DNA from: Sphingomonadales bacterium
GTDB lineage: Bacteria; Bacteroidota; Bacteroidia; UBA7662
Assembly: GCA_016872225.1 (NCBI GenBank)
Contig: VHAW01000013.1
Coordinates: 1 to 22,580 of the forward strand
Direction of reading: 5' to 3'
DNA length: 22,580 nucleotides
The notes beneath the pieces are model-generated. The model was given only the letters and a program-made list of their open reading frames with translations. It was not told the DNA's origin and ran no database searches. Numbering within the stretch: position 1 is the first letter of the stretch; each line of letters begins with the position of its first letter. The position numbers were made by a program, and so were the translations under genes. Below, one piece after another: positions 6,787 to 15,100 of the stretch.

Positions 6787-7479
6787 TTACTTTTTCTTGA
6801 TATCGAGTAATTCGACCTCAAAAATCAATACCGCGTGGGGTGGGATTTTCTCACCGGCACCGCGTTCGCCGTAAGCGAGATTGCTGGGGAGGTAGAGTTT
6901 GAAGATGGATCCTTGGGGCATCAATTGTAGGGCCTCCGTCCAGCCGGCAATCACACCGTTGAGGGGGAACGTAGCAGGCTCTCCGCGATCCTTGGAGGAA
7001 TCAAAAACCTGTCCATCGGTGGTGGTGCCATGGTAATGCACGGTGACTTCGTCGGTAGCCAAGGGTTTGTCACCGTTGCCCATTTTGATGACTTCGTATT
7101 GAAGACCGGAAGCTGTGGTGGTGATGCCTTTTTTCTTGCCATTCTCGGCGAGGAAGGCTTCCCCTGCTTTTTTGCTTTCCGCACCTTTGGCCTCAGAAAC
7201 TTTGGTAAAGTACCCTTGGATGGCACTCATTGCTTCTTGGTCGTTTAGCCAAGTGCTGTCCCCGGCCAGGGCTTGTTCCATACCTTTCATCAGCGCATTG
7301 AGGTTAAGGTTTTTGACACCTTGTTGCTTGATATTGCTGCCAATATTGACGCCCAGGCTGTAGGAAACGGTGTCCAGTTCGGTTTTCAGGTCTTCTTTTT
7401 TCATTTTGTTTTGGGCATTGCAGGAAGCAGACCACAAAGAGGTGGAAAGCAGGACGGCTAAAAGGGTTTTGTGGTTCAT
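6787..7479 (-). CDS. FKBP-type peptidyl-prolyl cis-trans isomerase, Mip/FkpA-like lipoprotein
   Basis: Predicted envelope foldase of 230 residues. It begins with a lipoprotein signal peptide (MNHKTLLAVLLSTSLWSASC; lipidated Cys20, with a lipobox variant SASC). It then has the helical FKBP N-terminal dimerisation domain (KTELDTVSYSLGVNIGSNIKQQG, residues ~32-120) and a full FKBP domain (about 123-227). In the latter, VTVHYHGTTTDGQVFDSSKDRGEP, GVIAGWTEALQLMPQGS and the YLPSNLAYGERG...IPPHAVLIFEVELL end are present, covering the aromatic pocket residues (Tyr, Phe-Asp, Trp, Tyr). No run of acidic residues follows the Cys, so surface export is not indicated. It is a single-gene unit: it has its own terminator and a 77-base spacer upstream. 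That spacer has only a weak -7-like site (TATCTTCG). Confidence 0.9.
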   Translation of the reverse strand: MNHKTLLAVLLSTSLWSASCNAQNKMKKEDLKTELDTVSYSLGVNIGSNIKQQGVKNLNLNALMKGMEQALAGDSTWLNDQEAMSAIQGYFTKVSEAKGAESKKAGEAFLAENGKKKGITTTASGLQYEVIKMGNGDKPLATDEVTVHYHGTTTDGQVFDSSKDRGEPATFPLNGVIAGWTEALQLMPQGSIFKLYLPSNLAYGERGAGEKIPPHAVLIFEVELLDIKKK

Positions 7480-7556
7480 TGGGAAAAGATTTGAAGGGTA
7501 ATTCGGTTGCGAAGATAAGGGGATTTGGTTGTGGAAGGTGTTTTGGGTGTGGAACC

Positions 7557-8627
7557 CTATTCATGGACATCAAAAAAGCCTTTTAGGTAGATTCGGTAAG
7601 TATCCTTGCCTACTTTTTCTTCCCTAATCGGGTCGCAGGGTGGATATGGGGCAGGTGTTCCATGGTGTAGATTCAATTCTTGGTTTTGGAAAATATGAAT
7701 TTCGTCCCATATTCCACTGTTTAGGAATATATCCAAGGTTTTTCGACCGCCCTCCACCAACAAGGAGTTGAGTCGCTGTTCCATGAGCGTGTCGCACCAA
7801 GCCTTGACCAAATCCTCTGCGCGACAAGGTTGAGGCCAAAACAAAACAAGCGGCTCAGGAATTCTTGCAAAGGCTCGGTAAGGGCCATCCATGGACCGAC
7901 CGTCCGAGGCAATGACGACCCTAGGATGAGGGTCACCGAGTCGCCATGCCCTTAAATCCGGATCATCCTTAATCAAGGTTTGAGCTCCAACCATGATAGC
8001 AGCTTGTTCACGGCGTAATTGATGGGTGATTAGGGAGGCCAGAGGACCACTGATGCGCGGTCCAGGTCCAGGTTCACCATTGTCCAAGAAGCCATCCGCG
8101 CTCATGGCCCATTTGAGAATTACATAAGGTCTGTTTCTCCGGCAAGCCGTTTCAAAACGTCGGTTCATCCATCGGCACTCCTTTTCGAGAACCGGGCCGC
8201 GGACCATGATCCCCGCTTGGAGAAGCCTGTTGATACCTGCCCCGCTCACCAAAGGATGGGGATCGTTACACCCAAAAACAACCGATTGAATGCCGGCGTC
8301 GATGATTGCTTCGGTACAGGGTGGGGTTTTGCCTTGATGATTGCAGGGCTCAAGGCTAATGTAGAGGGTGGGCATACCCTCACCATTTGCGGCAGAGTTA
8401 TGGGACAATCGATTGCTTCGCCACTGTTGAAGGGCATGGATTTCGGCATGGGCTGATCCCCAACGTAAATGAGCGCCCTGGCCTATTATTTTATGGTTTT
8501 GAACGATCAAGGCGCCGACCAATGGGTTGGGGCTGACCGAAGAACCAGGTATACGGGCAATTTCCAAACAACGACGCATCCAAAGAAAGTCTTGGTGCAC
8601 TGGTGGCATTGGTTGTTGGATTCCCAT
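7557..8627 (-). CDS. ribD: Riboflavin biosynthesis protein RibD (deaminase/reductase)
   Basis: Bifunctional enzyme that deaminates the pyrimidine produced by GTP cyclohydrolase II and then reduces its ribosyl side chain, two early steps to riboflavin. The 356-residue protein has the family's normal length. The zinc deaminase motif is complete: HAEIHAL (His60, Glu62) and EPCNHQGKTPPC (Cys95, Cys104). It is followed by VVFGCNDPHPLVSGAGINRLLQAGI. The reductase domain starts near residue 167 (RPYVILKWAMSADGF) and contains the VGAQTLIKDDPDL and LLVEGGRKTLDIF motifs. An ATG seven codons in is an alternative start. An exact TATTTTTG -7 box ends four bases before the ATG, so the mRNA may be leaderless. 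ribF, which uses the end product, is also in this window but not linked. Confidence 0.95.
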   Translation of the reverse strand: MGIQQPMPPVHQDFLWMRRCLEIARIPGSSVSPNPLVGALIVQNHKIIGQGAHLRWGSAHAEIHALQQWRSNRLSHNSAANGEGMPTLYISLEPCNHQGKTPPCTEAIIDAGIQSVVFGCNDPHPLVSGAGINRLLQAGIMVRGPVLEKECRWMNRRFETACRRNRPYVILKWAMSADGFLDNGEPGPGPRISGPLASLITHQLRREQAAIMVGAQTLIKDDPDLRAWRLGDPHPRVVIASDGRSMDGPYRAFARIPEPLVLFWPQPCRAEDLVKAWCDTLMEQRLNSLLVEGGRKTLDIFLNSGIWDEIHIFQNQELNLHHGTPAPYPPCDPIREEKVGKDTYRIYLKGFFDVHE

Positions 8628-8631
8628 GACC

Positions 8632-8639
8632 CAAAAATA
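8632..8639 (-). promoter_or_regulatory. -7 promoter box of ribD, predicted leaderless
   Basis: TATTTTTG on the minus strand matches TAnnTTTG exactly. The spacer GGTC separates it from the ribD ATG. In Bacteroidota the transcript starts only a few bases after this box, so the predicted start is at or next to the A of ATG. No -33 TTG is evident at the usual distance. Confidence 0.45.
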
Positions 8640-8674
8640 GCTTGCTTGGTGATGGTGCTTGCTTGAATTAGCAG

Positions 8675-9667
8675 ATGATGGTGGTTTTTAGACCTAGTTT
8701 TGGGGGTGCACGAGGATCTCTTTATGGCCTTTCATCGGGTATTCTAGTGAGAAAAGCCCCATCGAGCTGTACCGAACAGGAATGGCTGGAACTCCTTCAA
8801 GGGATGTACCCCATCGGAGAGATCAAGGCCATGCGACGGCTTTGGTTAGATGCCGCCTCCGTATCAGAGGATTCCGAGCATTTGGACGAGGGCAGCATGC
8901 ATCCGTCTTGGACTCGGCTTCTGCATGGGGAACCTATTCAATATGTGTTGGGAAAAGCTTATTTTATGGGTTTGGAATTGTCCGTGGGTCCTGGTGTCTT
9001 GATTCCCAGGTCTGAAACGGAGGAGCTGGTGGAATGGGTTCTTTCCGATCCTAAGGTGAAGACTTCGATGGAAAACGGATATAATTCGGGAAATCCCACT
9101 TTTCTGGATCTGGGAACGGGCAGTGGTTGCATCGCTTTGGCCTTGGCCAAGCATTTGACCAACAGTGAGGTCATTGCCTTGGATTGCGAAGATCAAGCCC
9201 TGCACATCGCCAAAGGGAATGCTATGGCTTGGGGTGTATCTGCAAGGTTCCAAATTTACAAGGCTGATTTCATGGCCTCCGAATGGAAGGCACCAGAGGC
9301 AAGATTTTGGATCAGCAACCCGCCGTATATTGCTCGGGAGGCGGCGGCGACCATGGATAAGCATATTATTGATTTTGAGCCTTCTGTGGCTTTGTTTGCC
9401 CCAGGAAGCCATCCTTTGGAGGTTTACCGTACCTTGATTATGGCTTTCCTTGCTTCGGATTCCGCCGAATGTTTTTGGATGGAACTCAATCCTCGCTACG
9501 CCATAGATATTGTCCGATTGGTGGACGAGGTGGATGAAGTGGAATCGCAAGACCTCCTTGCTATGGATAATCAGGAGTGGTGCGGTGAAAACAAAAGATT
9601 GGATTGGTCCCTGCGCAAGGATATGCAGGGGCAATGGAGAATGTTACGAATTCTCCAAAAGATCTGA
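8675..9667 (+). CDS. prmC: Peptide chain release factor N5-glutamine methyltransferase PrmC (HemK)
   Basis: Methylates the glutamine of the GGQ motif in release factors RF1 and RF2. Family landmarks are all present: GEPIQYVLGKAYFMGLELSVGPGVLIPRSETEELVEW at 85-121, the SAM-binding motif FLDLGTGSGCIALALAK at 143-159, and the substrate-binding NPPYI at 215-219. A helical N-terminal domain precedes them. The frame opens with two ATGs (8675, 8678). The first ~24 residues (PSFGGARGSLYGLSSG) are not family-like, and an exact -7 box TAGTTTTG lies inside them at 8695-8702. A later start is therefore possible, for example GTG at 8747, giving a 306-residue protein. It is divergent from ribD, 47 bases apart by this start. 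Confidence 0.92.
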   Translation: MMVVFRPSFGGARGSLYGLSSGILVRKAPSSCTEQEWLELLQGMYPIGEIKAMRRLWLDAASVSEDSEHLDEGSMHPSWTRLLHGEPIQYVLGKAYFMGLELSVGPGVLIPRSETEELVEWVLSDPKVKTSMENGYNSGNPTFLDLGTGSGCIALALAKHLTNSEVIALDCEDQALHIAKGNAMAWGVSARFQIYKADFMASEWKAPEARFWISNPPYIAREAAATMDKHIIDFEPSVALFAPGSHPLEVYRTLIMAFLASDSAECFWMELNPRYAIDIVRLVDEVDEVESQDLLAMDNQEWCGENKRLDWSLRKDMQGQWRMLRILQKI

Positions 9668-9696
9668 ATTTCTGATAGTCTTCAAACTACAGAAAT
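9668..9696. terminator. Stem-loop between convergent prmC and fabD
   Basis: The arms ATTTCTG and CAGAAAT, extended by TAGT and ACTA with one bulged A, enclose a six-base loop. The element fills the 44-base space between two converging stop codons. The stem is AT-rich and there is no T-run on either side, so a bidirectional terminator role is only likely from position. Confidence 0.4.
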
Positions 9697-9711
9697 CAAT
9701 CATCAAATAAT

Positions 9712-10617
9712 TCAGGCTTGGACGAAAATGGCCTGTCGATCAATCTTTCGTAACAATCCCTGCAAGACTTTTCCGGGTCCTAATTCGGTGAATTCGTTTG
9801 CGCCGCCCTGAAGCATGGCACGGATGCTTTGGGTCCATTGGACGGTTTCGGTAAGTTGCCGTGACAAACCCTCGCGAATCAGGGAAGGATCGATTCGGCT
9901 TTCGCAAGGTGCTACGTTTTGGTAAACCGGGCAGCGTGGGGTGCGGATCTCTGTAGAAGCAAGGGCGGCGTTGAGCGCACTTGCAGCGCTTTGCATGTAA
10001 GGGGAGTGAAAGGCTCCGCTCACCGAGAGGGGAATGACCTTAAGGGCTCCGGTCTCGGTGGCCTTTTGACTGGCCAATTCCACGGCCATCGGTCCTCCGG
10101 AGATCACCACCTGCCCCGGGCAATTGAAATTGGCGGCGACGACGATTTGTCCGGTTCCCGTTTCTTCAGCGTACTGGCTAACCTCTTGGCACAGGGCCAC
10201 CACCTTATCGTCGTCCAATCCAAGGACCGCGGCCATGGTGGATGCTTGTTCCTCGCAGGCCTTCTGCATGGCGCTTGCCCTCAAGGATACCAACCGGAGA
10301 CCATCCTCAAAGGTGAGTGCCCCGGTAGCCGTCAGGGCTGAAAACTCCCCAAGGGAATGCCCGGCGACCATCCCCGGCTGAAAGCGATCCCCCATGACTT
10401 CGGCAAGGATCACCGAATGCAGGAATATAGCAGGTTGGGTTACCCTTGTTTGTCGCAGATCCTCCTCGGTACCGTGGTGGAGCACCTCATCAATGGGAAA
10501 ACCCAGGATGGTAACGGCCTCCTGAAGCCTTTGGACGGCCTTTTCGCCCAAGGCAAGAATATCCTGACCCATACCGGGGTATTGGGAACCCTGCCCTGGA
10601 AATAGATATGCTCTCAT
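9712..10617 (-). CDS. fabD: Malonyl-CoA:ACP transacylase FabD
   Basis: Transfers malonyl from CoA to acyl carrier protein to start fatty acid elongation. The 301-residue protein has the typical length. It starts MRAYLFPGQGSQYPGMG. The nucleophile is Ser88 in GHSLGE, followed by Arg113 (LRASAMQ), which binds the malonyl carboxylate, and His204 in GAFHSPYM. The C-terminus TELGPGKVLQGLLRKID is as expected. The frame is open 25 codons further upstream (to 10692), but that stretch lies inside the preceding gene and is not family-like. The ATG at 10617 overlaps the preceding stop as ATGA, which fixes the start and implies translational coupling to the pterin synthase gene. Confidence 0.96.
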   Translation of the reverse strand: MRAYLFPGQGSQYPGMGQDILALGEKAVQRLQEAVTILGFPIDEVLHHGTEEDLRQTRVTQPAIFLHSVILAEVMGDRFQPGMVAGHSLGEFSALTATGALTFEDGLRLVSLRASAMQKACEEQASTMAAVLGLDDDKVVALCQEVSQYAEETGTGQIVVAANFNCPGQVVISGGPMAVELASQKATETGALKVIPLSVSGAFHSPYMQSAASALNAALASTEIRTPRCPVYQNVAPCESRIDPSLIREGLSRQLTETVQWTQSIRAMLQGGANEFTELGPGKVLQGLLRKIDRQAIFVQA

Positions 10618-11051
10618 GGTTGGAGGGAATTGAGGGCCTGAGGGCCGTAATAGGTGACCGAGTTTTGATGCGTTTCGGCAAGTCGAATGCAATAGAGCCT
10701 GTAACGAGGGTTCAGGAGATCGGCATAAAGTTGATCCCAGATTGCGATGGCCAAATTTTCGGTGGAAGCCAAACGACCTTGCATAAAGGGAACATCCAAG
10801 TTGATATTGGAGTGATCAAGTGGTTCAATGATCTTATCCTGAACGAGTTTCTTGAGCACCTTCAGGTCCAAAACAAAGCCTGTTTCCGGGTCAACCTCCC
10901 CTGCAATGGTAACCCAAAGTTCAAAATTGTGCCCGTGCCAATTTTGGTGGGCGCATTTGCCGAAAACCTCTTCGTTGCGGGCCTCATCCCAGTTGGGGTT
11001 CCAAAGTTTATGGGCGGCATTGAAATGCGCCTTACGGGTTACCAAAATCAT
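10614..11051 (-). CDS. 6-pyruvoyl-tetrahydropterin synthase family protein (Cx5HGH type)
   Basis: A 145-residue member of the PTPS/QueD family (COG0720), which acts on dihydroneopterin triphosphate. The zinc ligands are His14 (FNAAHKL), His39 and His41 (HGH). The catalytic Cys33 is separated from HGH by five residues (C-AHQNW-HGH). LDHSNIN, STENLAIAIWDQL and the Glu of RLAETHQNSV complete the active site pattern. From what is known of the family, queuosine-pathway QueD has Cx3HGH, while the biopterin-type PTPS has Cx5HGH. The spacing therefore points to tetrahydropterin cofactor synthesis rather than 7-deazaguanine, although an automatic annotation might say queD. It leads an ATGA-coupled pair with fabD. 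A TATCTTTG box lies 8 bases before the ATG, with a TTG 18 bases further up. Confidence 0.85.
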   Translation of the reverse strand: MILVTRKAHFNAAHKLWNPNWDEARNEEVFGKCAHQNWHGHNFELWVTIAGEVDPETGFVLDLKVLKKLVQDKIIEPLDHSNINLDVPFMQGRLASTENLAIAIWDQLYADLLNPRYRLYCIRLAETHQNSVTYYGPQALNSLQP

Positions 11052-11087
11052 AAGCGGTGCAAAGATACAAAGGCTTAATTTTGAGCA
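11052..11087. promoter_or_regulatory. Divergent PTPS / hldD promoter region with back-to-back -7 boxes
   Basis: This 36-base spacer holds two exact TAnnTTTG boxes. TATCTTTG on the minus strand (11067 to 11060) faces the pterin synthase, with a TTG on the same strand (11088 to 11086, inside the hldD start) 18 bases upstream. TAATTTTG on the plus strand (11076-11083) faces hldD and ends four bases (AGCA) before its ATG, which predicts a leaderless message. The boxes are eight bases apart, so both promoters can hardly be occupied at once. Confidence 0.5.
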
Positions 11088-12101
11088 ATGATAGTGGTTA
11101 CCGGCGCAGGAGGATTCATTGGATCCAATTTGGCGGCTCGCCTGAACAAGGAGGGCTTTATGGATTTGGTTTTGGTCGATGATTTTGTATGGGGAGTAGA
11201 TAACCCATCCTCACAGGGCCATGCATCCCATAGAACCAAAGAAAGCAGGTTGAAGGGTCTGACATACTCGAAGCTGGTTCATCGTGATCATCTTTTGGAA
11301 TGGCTGGATGAGCACCATCTCTGGGTGCAATACGTTTTTCATTTGGGAGCGAGGACCGACACTATGCTGCATGATCGAGCCATTTTTGATAAGCTCAACC
11401 TGGGTTATTCCAAGGACCTTTGGAACACCTGTTCGCAATGGGGTTTGCCGCTGCTTTACGCTTCCTCCGCGGCAACCTATGGACTGGGTGAACATGGTTT
11501 TCAAGATGGTTTATCGATCCTCGATCAACTCCGCCCGCTTAATCCTTACGGGGATTCAAAACATCAGTTTGATTGTTGGATGGCCCAATGCAAGCGCAAA
11601 CCTTTGCAATGGGTGGGTCTTAAATTTTTCAATGTCTTTGGCCCAGGAGAAAGCCACAAAGGTCCCATGGCCTCCGTGGTTTGGCATGCCTCAAGGCAAT
11701 GGATGACTGAGGGGAAGGTGCGATTGTTCAAGTCGCATCATTCTGATTTCAAGGATGGTGAGCAGCAAAGAGATTTCATCTATGTGGATGATGTTACGGA
11801 AGTTTGTTTGTGGTTTATGAAAAATCGCCAACATAGCGGCTTGTTTAATCTTGGCACGGGTCACGCCACGACGTTCAAGGATCTGGCCTTGACCCTCTTT
11901 GAGGCTATAGCCCATGATCCGCAAATTGAATTTGTGGATACCCCTGAGCATTTGCGCGCACAATACCAGTATTATACCTGCGCCGACATGGCTTGGTTAC
12001 ATCGTTTGAATTGCCCTGTACAATTCACGAGTCTGCGTGACGGAGTTTTGGACTATTACCGCCGAGAACTTTCTAGGATTTACCCTCCGCCTCTTTCTTA
12101 G
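11088..12101 (+). CDS. hldD: ADP-L-glycero-D-manno-heptose 6-epimerase
   Basis: Predicted to epimerise ADP-D-glycero-D-manno-heptose at C6, the last step in making the heptose donor for the lipopolysaccharide core. The 337-residue extended SDR starts with the NAD(P) loop TGAGGFIGSN (Gly6, Gly9, Gly12). It then has FHLGARTDT (the HldD counterpart is 'EGACSST'-like) and LLYASSAATYG with Ser126/127. The catalytic pair is Tyr154/Lys158 in NPYGDSK. The HldD-typical LKFFNVFGPGESHKGPMASV, RDFIYVDDV and LFNLGTGHATTF follow. The HKGPMASV segment is what separates HldD from other sugar epimerases such as GalE. It is likely in one operon with the histidine kinase, which starts 3 bases after the stop. 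Confidence 0.88.
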   Translation: MIVVTGAGGFIGSNLAARLNKEGFMDLVLVDDFVWGVDNPSSQGHASHRTKESRLKGLTYSKLVHRDHLLEWLDEHHLWVQYVFHLGARTDTMLHDRAIFDKLNLGYSKDLWNTCSQWGLPLLYASSAATYGLGEHGFQDGLSILDQLRPLNPYGDSKHQFDCWMAQCKRKPLQWVGLKFFNVFGPGESHKGPMASVVWHASRQWMTEGKVRLFKSHHSDFKDGEQQRDFIYVDDVTEVCLWFMKNRQHSGLFNLGTGHATTFKDLALTLFEAIAHDPQIEFVDTPEHLRAQYQYYTCADMAWLHRLNCPVQFTSLRDGVLDYYRRELSRIYPPPLS

Positions 12102-12104
12102 CCT

Positions 12105-15100
12105 ATGGTCTGGCCATCATCCTTTGATTTTGTCTGGAAGAAGCTGATAGCTAAGCCTTTGATTTATTGGCTGCTGTGGTGCTTCCTGGGATTGGCTGTG
12201 TTATGGTCCTACCAAAGCCAACAATGGTCCTCTTCCAAGCTGGTGTCGGAAGCGGTCCGGTATTGGGAGCAACAGCTCCCAGTAATTTTTGAGCAAATGG
12301 AGGATTGGAAGCAGAATCCCGATGCTGTTCAAGGTGCATGGGACGAGGTGTCTTGGGATCAAGATGGTTGTCGTACGTATTGGAAAGGTAATGATTTGTC
12401 ATCCCGGGATGATAAGGTTTTTCAAAATTTGAAGGAGGATGCATGGGTCAAAGTGCTCAGCGGCAGCGGGCTTGTCTTCGTGCAGGACTCGCCACATGGT
12501 CGCCGTGTGGCTTTTGTTCGATTGGAGTACCGATATGGATTAACAACGGGTACTATGCCTTTTGGTATGCTTGTTCCCTTTGACGGCGGGGATAAACTTT
12601 ACATCGTTCCACCGAGCCAAACTATGGACGGGCAGTCGGTAAGATGGGAGGGGAAGGTGTGGTTCAGGGTTCAGGCCGCTGGTCGTCACCAAGTTTTTCA
12701 ACGATCGAAACAATGGATTTTTCATGGGTTGTTGGGATGCTGGTTGATGCTATGGGCACTATTGGTGCGTGGGTACCATCGAAAACGTTGGGTTGCTTCA
12801 TCGATGTGGATTTTGGGAGCCTTAGTGGGCAATCTATGGTTATGGGGTTCGGAATTTGGGGGATCACGTTTCTTCGAACTGGTACAAGGGGTGGACTGGT
12901 GCCTTTGGAGTCAGGCAGGAATATTGTTTAATGTGTTGTGGATAGCCCTTTTTATCAAAGTCTTTGTACTACCCCTTCACAAGGTCGATTCCAAGGAGCC
13001 AACATCATCTCGAAACATTATTAACTTGTTGGGGGCTTGGGGGGCTTGGAGCGGATTGTATTTGGCTTGGGTTTTGATTTTGGATGCTGGTCAGGTCAAA
13101 ATTGGTTGGGCCAATCCTATGAATTGGTCTTGGGATGATGCCGCCTGGGTTCTATCGTTGATGATTTTAATGGTTCTGGTATTGAACTTGATGCAGAGGA
13201 TTGAATTGTTCCGAGATGGGGATAAGCGACCTTTAGTGCTTGGTATTTTAGGGATGATCTTGGTGGTATTATGGGGATTCGGAGCAGGGTGGACGTTGTG
13301 GGGTTGGTTGTTGGGGTTGGGATACGGTGCATGGTTGGGTATAGGATATTTATGGAAGAGGTTCTCCCAAGGGTCTTCGGGAAAAAATCTCGTTTTGGGT
13401 TTGATGGGAATATTTTGTTCCATCCTCATTTACGGACAGCATTGGAGAATTCAAGTGAGTTCGGCTCAAGGTCAGTTGACGACTTTGGTTGAACCACGGC
13501 CTTTGGAGGCCTATACTTATTTTATTCCCTTCATTGATTCGTTGCGTGACGATGCCGCCTGGTTGGATTCCTCATCGCGGCCTGTGGTCGATTTGAGTCG
13601 GGTAATCTTGGACAAACACTATTCTAATTTGAATCCGTTCTTCGATTTGTTGAGTTCGGACCTAATACTTAATACCTTGGATTCAATAATTCCTGTTAAT
13701 CCATCCAATTCGGAACTCGTATCGGCTTGGAAAGGAAGTGTTCAAGAATTCCAAATCAAAGGTCGCAATGCGTATCGGCTGCGGATTGCGGTAGGTATTT
13801 CTAAGCCTGTTCCGGATACATTGGTGGTGATTTTGGCACAAAAGTTTTTTCCGAGCTTCTCGCCTATACCCAGTATTTTGGGTACGGGCACCTCCTGGTC
13901 CAGTTTCCCTGGTCGCACCGGCCTTGCTTTGTACGAGAAGGGGTCGCTGATTTTTCAAAGCGGTGCCTATCCCTATCCATTTCTTTTGCCGGAGCCATGG
14001 TTGAATAGTTATGTGTTAGGGATATTATCGGGAGAATCCGTAATTTCTTGGTTTTCTGTATGGCAGAAAACCTCGTTTATGGGCCATAAGAGAAACCAAT
14101 TGAATCCTTGGAGTTGGATGTTGAGCCGGGATGGAAGGCCGGTTTTGATCTTTCGTATAGAGAAAAACCAAGTAGCCGTTATGGTTCTTGAAAAGCCGTC
14201 CCTTATGATGCCCCTCGCCTTAGGGGCCCTGATGACCATGCTCATGTGGTGGATGCTTCGGCTTCCTAAGGGGAATTCTAGAAACAATTTTTGGGGTTCC
14301 ATGCAGTGGAAGACGTTTAGGTTTCAAACCAAGGTTCAATGGGCCACGACTTTTTTGGTAATCTTGGTGATTGCTGCCCTGGTGGGTTTTACCATCTTCT
14401 TTATCACCGCGCAGTATCGTAATGAGTCGCAGGCTTCATTGTTGGCTCAATTGCGGCAGTTTCATCTCATGTCGCAGGATTTGGTTTCTGCCGAAGGGGC
14501 TCTTACCGATAACCTGGTCCGCGCAATGAGGGATCGTGCTGCTTTGAACGACATTGACTTTTTCCTCTATGATGTGGACGGGCAATTTCGTTCTGGATCG
14601 AGGGCATTGTGGTTCGAAAGGGCGTTGGTTTCAGATTATATGCCTTTCACCTTATGGAAATCGTTTGGGGAAGGTCAGTTTCAATTTCAGTTGATCGAGG
14701 AGAGGATTGGTCAGGTTGATTACCTGTCCGCCTATCATACTTTGCGCAATCCTCAAGGTCACTTGATTGGTTTTGTGAATTTGCCCTTTGTCAATAAAGC
14801 GCCTCGAGGGGCCCCGGAACTGAACGAGTATTTGGCGGGGGTTATTTCAGTGTTCGCATTGGTTTTGATATTGTCCATTCTCATGGCTTACCGTCTGGCC
14901 AAAGGGGTAGCTTTTCCAATTCAAGTATTGACCAAGGCTTTGCTACAAGCCAAAACAGGTCGAAAAATTACCTTGGACGAACAGATGAGTGGCGGTGAGT
15001 TCGGGCTTTTGCTTAAGTCTTACAATCAAATGGTGCAATCCTTAACGGAGAACGAAAAGCGTTTAGCTGAAGCGGAGCGTAATACTGCTTGGAAGGAAAT

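Noticed and set aside
7480..7556. Promoter or riboswitch between ribD and the FKBP gene
   Set aside because: Only a one-mismatch -7-like site (TATCTTCG, 7517 to 7510) without a -33 partner; no FMN riboswitch-like structure is visible.
8628..8674. FMN riboswitch in front of ribD
   Set aside because: The spacer is only 47 bases, far too short for an RFN element, and the -7 box is next to the ATG.
8864..9634. 256-residue minus-strand open frame opposite prmC
   Set aside because: Long, but antisense to intact PrmC motifs (SAM loop, NPPYI); Ile/His/Ser-rich translation with no domain.
10618..10692. Longer fabD start at 10692
   Set aside because: The extension lies inside the pterin synthase gene; the ATG at 10617 forms an ATGA overlap and the canonical MRAYLFPGQGSQ start.
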